Shown piece by piece: positions 6,228-12,476 of a stretch of 20,805 nucleotides of DNA; position 1 is the stretch's first letter; each line of letters opens with the position of its first letter. Source of the DNA: JAUSIF01 sp964620215 (GTDB taxonomy: Bacteria; Pseudomonadota; Alphaproteobacteria; Rhizobiales; Xanthobacteraceae); the NCBI GenBank assembly GCA_964620215.1, contig CAZUJE010000043.1, positions 1 through 20,805 of the forward strand, in the 5' to 3' direction. The position numbers were made by a program, and so were the translations under genes. The notes under the pieces were generated by a model. The model worked only from the letters and a program-made list of their open reading frames with translations, was not told the DNA's origin and ran no database searches.

Positions 6228-6332
6228 TCAGTGAGGCGCCGGACCAGATCGGCCTGCCACGAAGGGGCCGCTCACAAAGCCGATTGCAACCAGCGCCAGC
6301 GAGATTGCCAGAAATGCAACAACGTCAATCAT
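6228..6332 (-). CDS. 34-residue single-pass membrane peptide
   Basis: A 34-residue frame from ATG 6332 to TGA 6230-6228. A perfect AGGAGG lies 5 bases ahead of the ATG, the strongest ribosome site in the window, and a strong terminator follows the stop. Residues about 4-25 (VVAFLAISLALVAIGFVSG) form one hydrophobic helix with an Asp at position 3; the tail AGRSGPAPH is polar and basic. This predicts a single-pass inner-membrane peptide. No family is recognised. It is divergent from ndk and shares a 107-base upstream region with it. Ribosome site, reading frame and terminator together make it a credible gene despite its size. Confidence 0.72.
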   Translation of the reverse strand: MIDVVAFLAISLALVAIGFVSGPFVAGRSGPAPH

Positions 6333-6364
6333 TGAAGCCTCCTGCTTAAACCTCCGCCTGGCGC

Positions 6365-6393
6365 TTGCAGGCCGATGGGAGCGCCGATATAGA
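6365..6393 (+). promoter_or_regulatory. Possible sigma-70-type promoter of ndk
   Basis: TTGCAG (6365-6370) and TATAGA (6388-6393) are separated by 17 bases, and the ndk ATG is 47 bases further on. Matches to consensus are partial (3/6 and 4/6), so the call rests mainly on spacing and position. Confidence 0.4.
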
Positions 6394-6439
6394 ACGCGCT
6401 CGAAATCCCAAAGTTCCCGACATTCAAAAGGACCGGCCA

Positions 6440-6862
6440 ATGGCGCTCGAGCGCACATTTTCCATCATCAAGCCCGACGCCACGCGGCGGAACATTACCG
6501 GTGCGGTCAACGCGCATATTGAGAAGTCCGGTCTGCGCATCGTGGCCCAGAAGCGCATCCGCATGACGAAGGATAAGGCCGAGGCTTTTTACGGCGTCCA
6601 TAAGGAGCGGCCCTTTTTCAAGAGCCTCGTCGAGTTCATGACCTCAGGCCCGGTGGTTGTGCAGGTATTGGAAGGCGACAACGCGGTCGCGAAATATCGC
6701 GAAGTGATGGGCGCTACCGATCCGTCCAAGGCCGCCGCCGGCACCATCCGTAAGGATTTCGCCGAATCGATCGAAGCCAATTCGGTTCACGGCTCCGACA
6801 GCGCGGAAAACGCGAAGATCGAGATCGCGCATTTCTTCGCGCCTGCGGAAATTGTGGGCTGA
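6440..6862 (+). CDS. ndk: Nucleoside diphosphate kinase
   Basis: 140 residues from ATG 6440, with an AAAAGGA ribosome site at 6426-6432; an upstream in-frame ATG at 6365 lies in the promoter region. Transfers the gamma phosphate from NTPs to NDPs through a phosphohistidine and balances cytosolic NTP/dNTP pools. The active site His is H117 in NSVHGSD, with K11 in SIIKPDA and the family's usual length. The sequence looks complete. It has a short upstream region shared with the divergent small peptide gene and is followed by 156 bases before the TerC gene, so it is probably transcribed alone. Confidence 0.97.
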   Translation: MALERTFSIIKPDATRRNITGAVNAHIEKSGLRIVAQKRIRMTKDKAEAFYGVHKERPFFKSLVEFMTSGPVVVQVLEGDNAVAKYREVMGATDPSKAAAGTIRKDFAESIEANSVHGSDSAENAKIEIAHFFAPAEIVG

Positions 6863-7018
6863 CGGCCGCGCTGCAAAATCCTTCCGGCCGATAGAAACGG
6901 CCTATTTGCGCTCTATTGTCACGGTCATGTCGTGTTTTGCTTGGCACCGGCGATCCGCTCGGCTATGCGAATTTGCCCTTAGGTAAAAATACCGGGGCGG
7001 CGCATTGGGGAGAGCGAT

Positions 7019-7747
7019 ATGTGGTTTGATTCACCGGATTTCTGGCTGGCGCTGGGAAAAATCATCTGGATCAATATTCTTCTGTCCGGTGACAACGCGG
7101 TCGTGATCGCGCTGGCCTGCCGCTCCCTGCCGCCCAAGACCCGTTTCTGGGGCATTATGCTGGGCGCCGGCGTCGCCATTCTCCTTCGTGTCATTTTTAC
7201 CGGCCTCATCACCTCGCTTCTCGACGTTCCGTTCCTGAAGATCGCCGGCGCTCTGGCGCTGGTCTGGATCGCGGTCGATCTCATGATCCCGCACAAGGAC
7301 GACAAGGAATCCGGTATCGAAGCCGCTGAAAATCTCTGGCGCGCGGTGCGCGTGATCGCGGTCGCCGACCTTGTCATGAGCCTCGACAACGTCATCGCCA
7401 TTGCCGGCGCCGCCAAGGGCAGCTGGCTGCTGATCGGTATCGGTCTTGCGACCTCGGTGCCGCTCATCATCGCGGGCGCGGCCTTGATTACCAGGCTGTT
7501 CGACCGCTTCCCGTTCCTCATTCAGGCCGGTGCTGCTTTGCTCGGCTGGGTGGCCGGTGAAATGATTCTCACCGACCCCGCTGTTGTCGGTTACCTCGGT
7601 GAGAAGCTCGCGCACTCGATGGAATATCCGGCGGCGGCAGTGGGCGCTGCGCTGGTGCTGGCGATTGGCTGGTTCCTCATCAGCCTTTCCAAGCACCGCA
7701 GCCGCAAGGCCGGGGGCGTTGCTACCCAGAAGGCGAAGACGCATTGA
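7019..7747 (+). CDS. TerC/YjbE family integral membrane protein, probable metal ion exporter
   Basis: 242 residues from ATG 7019, with GGGGAGAG at 7007-7014. It has about seven hydrophobic segments. The two TerC half-repeats are clear: ILLSGDNAVVIALA (D25, N26) and VMSLDNVIAIAG (D123, N124), acidic residues within membrane helices that are conserved in the family. A cytosolic loop HKDDKESGIEAAENLW lies between the halves, and the C-terminus is basic. TerC/YjbE/Alx relatives export Mn2+ or help load metals onto exported proteins; specificity here is inferred from family only. In some bacteria the gene is under a yybP-ykoY manganese riboswitch, but I could not identify one convincingly upstream. 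Confidence 0.9.
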   Translation: MWFDSPDFWLALGKIIWINILLSGDNAVVIALACRSLPPKTRFWGIMLGAGVAILLRVIFTGLITSLLDVPFLKIAGALALVWIAVDLMIPHKDDKESGIEAAENLWRAVRVIAVADLVMSLDNVIAIAGAAKGSWLLIGIGLATSVPLIIAGAALITRLFDRFPFLIQAGAALLGWVAGEMILTDPAVVGYLGEKLAHSMEYPAAAVGAALVLAIGWFLISLSKHRSRKAGGVATQKAKTH

Positions 7748-7806
7748 CAATTCGCCTGCGGGGCTGAAAAGCATAGGGCGACTGAAGCAATTTTCTGAGG
7801 CCGCCC

Positions 7807-8238
7807 TTGATCCGTTCAAGAATTCTTCTGGCATTCGTGCTGGCGTTTCCGTTCGCGCTGGCGCTTGCCGCCTGCGTGGATACCGTGGGTACGCAGCCCA
7901 CGACGACTGCTCCCGGAAAATCCAAGCCCGGTCAGCCGCCGGTTGGCGGAGGCAGCATGACCGTCGATCAGGTTCAGAAGAAATTGCAGGATCAGTGCGT
8001 GAACGATTCCGGCGACTTTGTCGGCCTGAACGCCCAGATCAAAAAAGGCTGCGAGTGCTACTCGCAGGCCATGTCGAAAGCGATGGGCAAGGACGATCTC
8101 GCCTTCTATGCGAGCTACAGCGTTATCCCGACGCTCGGCAATCTGAAACCCGACGACGCGAAACGGAAATGCGGCATCGTTCCTGACGCGGACAAGCCTT
8201 CGCGCGCGCGCGGCAAGCTGGCGGCTCCCCCGAACTGA
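7807..8238 (+). CDS. Small predicted lipoprotein, function unknown
   Basis: 143 residues from a TTG start at 7807, preceded by GAGG at 7797-7800; no in-frame ATG gives a complete signal peptide. Residues 1-22 form a signal sequence (IRSR then a hydrophobic core) ending in a lipobox LAAC, with C23 as the predicted lipidated residue. A Thr/Pro/Gly-rich linker follows (24-50), then a helical domain with C64, C82, C84 (GCECYSQAM) and C122. The Cys-x-Cys layout differs from the four-Cys modules near the left end of the window, so I do not count it as the same family. It is co-directional with the TerC gene 59 bases upstream and may share its transcript. It is convergent with purN, leaving only 6 bases between stops. 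Confidence 0.72.
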   Translation: MIRSRILLAFVLAFPFALALAACVDTVGTQPTTTAPGKSKPGQPPVGGGSMTVDQVQKKLQDQCVNDSGDFVGLNAQIKKGCECYSQAMSKAMGKDDLAFYASYSVIPTLGNLKPDDAKRKCGIVPDADKPSRARGKLAAPPN

Positions 8239-8244
8239 TCCCCT

Positions 8245-8859
8245 TCAGGTTTTGATCACTTCGCCGCCTTCAAGGCGGACCTTGCCTTCGGCGAGCATTT
8301 TCAGCGCAAGCGGATAAATCCGGTGCTCTTCGGCAAGCACGCGCCCGGACAGCGTTGCTTCATCGTCGCCGTCCTTCACCGGCACTTCGGCCTGCAAAAT
8401 AATCGGCCCGGCATCGAGTTCCGGCACCACGAAATGCACGGTGCATCCATGCACCTTCGCGCCCGCCGCCAACGCGCGGGCGTGGGTATCGAGACCCTTG
8501 AACTCCGGCAGGAGCGACGGATGGATATTGATCATCCGGCCCTTCCACTCCTCGACGAATGCATCCGTCAGCACGCGCATGAACCCCGCGAGGCAGATGA
8601 TGTCGATCCGCGTTGAATCGAGAATCTTGCCGAGTGCCGCGTCGAAAGCTCCCCGGCCGTCGAAGGCCTTGTGATCGACAATCACGGTCGCAATTCCATT
8701 CGCCGCCGCGAATGCCAGCCCGCCGGCATCGGGCCGGTTGGAAATCACCAGCGAAATTTCTGCGGGAAAGCCGTATCGGTTCGCCGCGTCGATCAGGGCG
8801 GCCATGTTCGAGCCGCGTCCGGAGATGAGAATGGCAGCGCGCTTGCGTCTCGCCATCAT
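8245..8859 (-). CDS. purN: Phosphoribosylglycinamide formyltransferase (GART)
   Basis: 204 residues; the ATG at 8859 overlaps the purM stop in an ATGA, and a second ATG follows at 8856. Transfers the formyl group of 10-formyltetrahydrofolate to GAR to give FGAR, the third step of IMP synthesis. Visible motifs are SGRGSNM (13-19) for phosphate binding, N111 and H113 in INIHPSLLPEFKG, and D149 in PELDAGP, matching the catalytic Asn-His-Asp of E. coli PurN (N106, H108, D144). Length is normal for the family. It is translationally coupled to purM, whose product acts two steps later. Confidence 0.97.
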   Translation of the reverse strand: MMARRKRAAILISGRGSNMAALIDAANRYGFPAEISLVISNRPDAGGLAFAAANGIATVIVDHKAFDGRGAFDAALGKILDSTRIDIICLAGFMRVLTDAFVEEWKGRMINIHPSLLPEFKGLDTHARALAAGAKVHGCTVHFVVPELDAGPIILQAEVPVKDGDDEATLSGRVLAEEHRIYPLALKMLAEGKVRLEGGEVIKT

Positions 8860-9923
8860 TGCAGATCGAGCTTGCCGGAATAGATGACGCGCGCTTCGCC
8901 CTGATCGGCGGCGATTTCACCGAGGCGCACAACTTTTTCGCCGGCCTTCGTCAGCAGTGCAGTGACGGCGTTCGCTTCAGTTGCGGCAACGACCGCCACC
9001 ATGCCGATACCGCAGTTGAAGGTGCGGAGCATTTCGCCCTCGGCGATGTTGCCCGCCTTGGCCAGCCACTTGAACACCGGCAGCACCGGAATTTTGGAAG
9101 AGTCGATCTTCGCCACGGTTCCTTCCGGCAATACGCGCGGAATATTGTCGGTAAATCCGCCGCCGGTGATATGCGCGAGCGCCTTGATGCCGTCGCTCGC
9201 TTTCAGGGCAGAGAGAATTGCTTTCACATAAATGCGGGTTGGCGTGAGCAACGCATGGCCAAGTTTTTCGCCGCTGGAAAAGGGCGCTTCCTTGTCGAGC
9301 GAAGCGCCGCTGTCGGCAACGACACGCCGTACAAGCGAATATCCGTTTGAATGAACGCCGGAAGAAGGCAGTCCGAGAATGATATCGCCCGCGCCAACGT
9401 CCTTGCGCGGCAGGAGCTTGTCCCGCTCCACCGCGCCCACCGCAAATCCGGCGAGATCGTAATCCTCGGCGGCATAGAGTCCCGGCATTTCCGCAGTCTC
9501 GCCACCGATCAGCGCGCACCCCGCGTCCTTGCAGCCTTGCGCAATGCCGGCCACCACATCGCGCGCCTGTTCGGGATCGAGTTTTCCGCAGGCGAAATAA
9601 TCTAGAAACAGCAGCGGTTCGGCGCCCTGCACGATGAGATCGTTCACGCTCATCGCCACCAGATCGATTCCAATGGTATCGTGTTTCTTCATGTCGATCG
9701 CGAGTTTCAGCTTGGTGCCGACACCGTCGGTGGCCGCCACCAGAAGCGGATCGCGGTAGCCGGTCTTCGCAAGATCGAACACGCCGCCGAAGCCGCCGAT
9801 GCTTCCATCCGCGCCGGGCCGTGCGGTTGCGCGCGTGAGCGGCTTGATGAGATCGACGAGCCGGTTACCCGCGTCGATATCGACTCCCGCGTCGCGGTAA
9901 CTGAGGCCTTTATTTTTGTTCAT
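8856..9923 (-). CDS. purM: Phosphoribosylformylglycinamidine cyclo-ligase (AIR synthetase)
   Basis: 355 residues from ATG 9923; the frame stays open to 10202 but the extension is low-quality and crosses the divergent pgsA-like gene. Closes the imidazole ring of FGAM with ATP to give AIR. Family signatures are SYRDAGVDIDAGNRLV near the start, AATDGVGTKLKLA (about 64-76), MSVNDL (91-96), IGGETAEMPG and ITGGGFTDNIPRVLP. Length is typical (about 345-360). It is first in a minus-strand purM-purN pair. Upstream it shares a 132-base region with the divergent phosphatidyltransferase gene, in which I see no clear operator. The ribosome site is weak. Confidence 0.97.
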   Translation of the reverse strand: MNKNKGLSYRDAGVDIDAGNRLVDLIKPLTRATARPGADGSIGGFGGVFDLAKTGYRDPLLVAATDGVGTKLKLAIDMKKHDTIGIDLVAMSVNDLIVQGAEPLLFLDYFACGKLDPEQARDVVAGIAQGCKDAGCALIGGETAEMPGLYAAEDYDLAGFAVGAVERDKLLPRKDVGAGDIILGLPSSGVHSNGYSLVRRVVADSGASLDKEAPFSSGEKLGHALLTPTRIYVKAILSALKASDGIKALAHITGGGFTDNIPRVLPEGTVAKIDSSKIPVLPVFKWLAKAGNIAEGEMLRTFNCGIGMVAVVAATEANAVTALLTKAGEKVVRLGEIAADQGEARVIYSGKLDLQ

Positions 9924-10055
9924 GCTGGCTCGCCCGAGAGGCCGGGTTAGCCCGAGTCCGCCGCGTTCGCAAGGCGACAAAGCGCGGGAATCTTCGCCCG
10001 TTTGCCAGAAGCGCGCGGGCGTTCTAGGTACGGGCTCGCTGGCAGGGGGAAGCGC

Positions 10056-10586
10056 GTGAATATCCCGAATACGATCACCGTTGGCCGCATTTTGCTCGTC
10101 CCGATCGTCGTCTGGGCGATCATGACCGGTAATTACATGCTGGCATTCTGGCTGTTCGCTCTTGCCGGTGCATCGGATGCGGTTGACGGTTATCTTGCCC
10201 ATCGGCTGGAAGCGAAAAGCGAGTTCGGCGCCTATCTCGATCCGCTCGCCGACAAGGTTCTGCTGATCTCGATTTATCTGACGCTCGGCATCGCCGGCTC
10301 GCTGCCCCTGTGGATAGTGATAGCAGTTGTCTCCCGCGACATCATGATTGTGGGCGCCGTCATGCTGGCCTGGCTGGTCGGCAAGCCGCTGGAAATCCAG
10401 CCGCTGGTCGTTTCCAAGCTGAATACGATGGCGCAGATCGTGCTGGCAGCGCTCGTGCTTGCTTCCAATGCCTTCAAATTCGATCCGGGGCTGTCGCTTG
10501 CGGTGGCGCTGACCGCCGTCGCAGTATTGACCGGGCTTTCAGCCGCGGCCTATCTCGCCGGCTGGATGCGTCACATGGCATCCTGA
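10056..10586 (+). CDS. pgsA: CDP-alcohol phosphatidyltransferase, PgsA-like
   Basis: 176 residues from GTG 10056, chosen because AGGGGGA (about 10044-10050) stands 5 bases ahead; an upstream in-frame ATG at 10002 would add 18 polar residues. MNIPNTITVGRILLVP is the usual PgsA opening. The CDP-alcohol motif reads D41-x2-D44-G-x2-A ... G-x3-D62-x3-D66 (DAVDGYLAHR then GAYLDPLADK); the Arg after the Ala in the textbook consensus is His here, with Arg next. It has five or six membrane helices. The likely reaction is CDP-diacylglycerol plus glycerol-3-phosphate to phosphatidylglycerol phosphate in the inner membrane; a cardiolipin-synthase-type role is an alternative within the same superfamily. 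First gene of a run with perM and hdaA, 24 bases apart from the next. Confidence 0.85.
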   Translation: MNIPNTITVGRILLVPIVVWAIMTGNYMLAFWLFALAGASDAVDGYLAHRLEAKSEFGAYLDPLADKVLLISIYLTLGIAGSLPLWIVIAVVSRDIMIVGAVMLAWLVGKPLEIQPLVVSKLNTMAQIVLAALVLASNAFKFDPGLSLAVALTAVAVLTGLSAAAYLAGWMRHMAS

Positions 10587-10610
10587 CCACTGAAGGTAAG
10601 GTCCGTCTCC

Positions 10611-11687
10611 ATGAAACTGCAACGGCAAGTTCTGTTCTGGATCGGCGTGCTGATCGCCTTCATCCTGATCGTTTATGTTCTGCGCGACATGCTGTTGCCC
10701 TTCGTGGCGGGAATGGCGCTCGCCTATTTCCTGAACCCGGTCGCCGACCGGCTGGAAAAATTCGGCATGAACCGGATGGTCGCGACGTTGTTCGTGATCG
10801 GATGTTTTGTTTTCATCTTCGTGCTGGTCGCGATCCTGCTGGCTCCGCTGCTCGGCGGGCAGATTTTCGCATTCATTCAGCGGCTGCCCGGATATGTCAC
10901 GCGCCTGCAAGAACTCGTGATGACGCCGGAAAACAAAGAGTGGGTTCAGCGTATGCTCGGCGACCGGCTGCCCGACTTGCAAAAATCCGTCGGCGATTTT
11001 GTGGGGCAGGGCGCGAGCTGGCTCGGCACTTTCCTGCTGTCGCTGTGGTCGGGCGGCCGCGCGATCATTTCGGTATTCGCGCTTCTCGTCATCACGCCCG
11101 TGGTCGCGTTTTACATTCTCTATGACTGGCACAGGATGGTTGACAAGATTGATTCCTGGTTGCCGCGCGAACATCGGGCTACGGTCCGCAAAATCGCCGC
11201 TCAGATTGATCGCACGCTCGCGGGTTTCATTCGTGGACAGGCAAGCGTCTGTCTGATCCTTGGCGCGTTTTACGCGGCGGGGTTAACACTGACCGGATTG
11301 AATTTCGGATTGCTAATAGGCTTGTCCGCCGGCTTGCTCAGTTTCATTCCCTATGTCGGCTCGCTCACTGGTCTTCTGGTCGCCACGGGCGTGGCCATCG
11401 CCCAATTCTGGCCGGACTGGACCTGGATCGCTGTGGTCCCCGCCATTTTTCTGGTCGGTCAATTTTTCGAGGGTTACATCCTGTCGCCGAAACTTGTCGG
11501 CGAGAGCGTCGGGCTGCATCCGGTCTGGCTGATGTTCGCGCTGCTCGCTTTCGGTTACCTGTTCGGCTTTGTCGGCCTGCTGATTGCGGTGCCGGTTGCG
11601 GCGGTGATCGGGGTTCTGGTGAGATTTGCCCTGAGCCAATATCTCGCGAGTCCGCTTTATACAGGCGCAAAACGGCGCTCGAAGTAA
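10611..11687 (+). CDS. AI-2E/PerM family transporter
   Basis: 358 residues from ATG 10611. The family layout is clear: two N-terminal helices (about 8-60, with the typical FVAGMALAYFLNPVADRLEK), a third near 62-85, an amphipathic region (about 86-190), then a C-terminal cluster of helices with GLLIGLSAGLLSFIPYVGSLTGLL and the late LVGESVGLHPVWLMFALLAFG. This superfamily includes the AI-2 exporter TqsA and Na+/H+ antiporter-like proteins, so the name does not establish substrate. It lies between the pgsA-like gene (24 bases) and hdaA (12 bases), consistent with one transcript. Confidence 0.9.
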   Translation: MKLQRQVLFWIGVLIAFILIVYVLRDMLLPFVAGMALAYFLNPVADRLEKFGMNRMVATLFVIGCFVFIFVLVAILLAPLLGGQIFAFIQRLPGYVTRLQELVMTPENKEWVQRMLGDRLPDLQKSVGDFVGQGASWLGTFLLSLWSGGRAIISVFALLVITPVVAFYILYDWHRMVDKIDSWLPREHRATVRKIAAQIDRTLAGFIRGQASVCLILGAFYAAGLTLTGLNFGLLIGLSAGLLSFIPYVGSLTGLLVATGVAIAQFWPDWTWIAVVPAIFLVGQFFEGYILSPKLVGESVGLHPVWLMFALLAFGYLFGFVGLLIAVPVAAVIGVLVRFALSQYLASPLYTGAKRRSK

Positions 11688-11699
11688 CCGGAGTGCGTA

Positions 11700-12386
11700 A
11701 TGCGTGAAGTGCGCGCGACCCAGCTGGCCTTCGAGCTGCCGCACGCGGAAAGTTTTCACCGCGACGATTTTTTGCCGAACGCCGCGAATGAAGCGGCCCT
11801 CGCGCTGATTGATTCCTGGCCGAACTGGCCCGGACCCTTCGCGGCGATTGCCGGTCCTTCCGGTTCAGGCAAAAGCCATCTCGCAACCATCTGGGCGGAA
11901 CGCTCGGGCGCGCGCATTGCCGACGCGGCTTTGCTGCGAAACGGCGAAGTGCAGCGTGCGCTCGTCACCGGCGCGCTGGTGATCGAGGATTTTTCACTTG
12001 AGCGGGTTGACCAGACCGGAATCTTCCATCTGTTCAATCTCGCTCGCGAAACTTCCGCCTTTATATTGCTGACGGCTAAGAGCCGGCTTGATTTTGAGGG
12101 CGCGGCGATACCCGACCTTGCTTCTCGCCTGCGCGCGGTTCCTGTCTTGCAGCTTTCGCCTCCTGACGATGCATTGATCGCCGCCGTGCTCGTGAAATTG
12201 TTCGCCGACCGGCAAATGACGATTGACGAGGATACGATCGGCTTTCTTCTGCCAAGAATTGAGCGCTCGCTTGCCTCCGCAAAATCCATTGTGGACAGGC
12301 TCGACCGCGCGGCCCTTTCCCGGGGACAGCGTATCACGAGGACGCTCGCATCCGAGGTTTTGAAAGACGGGAAAACCGGCCTCTGA
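11700..12386 (+). CDS. hdaA: Hda-type DnaA regulatory inactivator (HdaA)
   Basis: 228 residues from ATG 11700 with GGAG at about 11690-11693. The N-terminal QLAFEL (8-13) matches the beta-clamp binding motif of Hda. The AAA+ domain shows Walker A GPSGSGKSH (52-60), a Walker B-like ALVIEDF (92-98), sensor 1 region ILLTAKSR (122-129), and box VII DLASRLRA (139-146) with the presumed Arg finger. No DnaA DNA-binding domain IV follows, which separates it from DnaA itself. In alphaproteobacteria HdaA with the clamp stimulates hydrolysis of DnaA-bound ATP and prevents re-initiation. The stop is followed at once by a hairpin and the ppk promoter. Confidence 0.9.
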   Translation: MREVRATQLAFELPHAESFHRDDFLPNAANEAALALIDSWPNWPGPFAAIAGPSGSGKSHLATIWAERSGARIADAALLRNGEVQRALVTGALVIEDFSLERVDQTGIFHLFNLARETSAFILLTAKSRLDFEGAAIPDLASRLRAVPVLQLSPPDDALIAAVLVKLFADRQMTIDEDTIGFLLPRIERSLASAKSIVDRLDRAALSRGQRITRTLASEVLKDGKTGL

Positions 12387-12409
12387 CGGGCATTTCCTAA
12401 CCATGCCCG
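12387..12409 (+). terminator. Hairpin after hdaA, possible weak terminator
   Basis: A perfect 7-bp stem CGGGCAT (12387-12393) / ATGCCCG (12403-12409) with a 9-base loop starts directly after the hdaA stop. No T-run follows, so intrinsic termination is doubtful; it could stabilise the 3' end or separate hdaA from the ppk promoter. Confidence 0.35.
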
Positions 12410-12411
12410 CA

Positions 12412-12447
12412 GTGTCATGAAACTTTCATCCGCCGGGGTGATATAAG
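12412..12447 (+). promoter_or_regulatory. Pho box with -10 element upstream of ppk
   Basis: GTGTCAT (12412-12418), four bases GAAA, then CTTTCAT (12423-12429) match the two 7-base half sites of the PhoB consensus (CTGTCAT-N4-CTGTCAT) with one mismatch each. TATAAG (12442-12447), five of six to the -10 consensus, begins 12 bases after the box, about the spacing expected when PhoB replaces a -35 contact. The ppk ATG is 29 bases beyond. Binding and activation by PhoB are inferred. Confidence 0.68.
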
Positions 12448-12476
12448 AAAGCAGAACACTCAGGAGCCCGGTCCCA

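Noticed and set aside
4878..6335. A 485-codon open frame on the plus strand antisense to the membrane protein gene
   Set aside because: Its product is a low-complexity run rich in Arg, His, Glu and Gln, typical of an antisense shadow in GC-rich DNA. The minus-strand product has coherent membrane helices and motifs, and the frame crosses the terminator and the small gene.
6886..6902. GGCCG/CGGCC hairpin after ndk as a terminator
   Set aside because: The stem is only 5 bp with a 7-base loop and is followed by a mixed sequence rather than a T-run.
6863..7018. yybP-ykoY manganese riboswitch ahead of the TerC gene
   Set aside because: Only short resemblances (GGGGAG near the start and a small GGTA/TACC hairpin) were seen. 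I could not lay out the paired helices and conserved loops of the motif. A covariance-model search of this stretch would settle it.
7807..8238. Treating the lipoprotein as a fourth member of the four-Cys module family
   Set aside because: It has a lipobox and a C-x-C pair, and its cysteine spacing does not fit C-x(17,18)-C-x15-C-x10-C; the aromatic positions are also absent.
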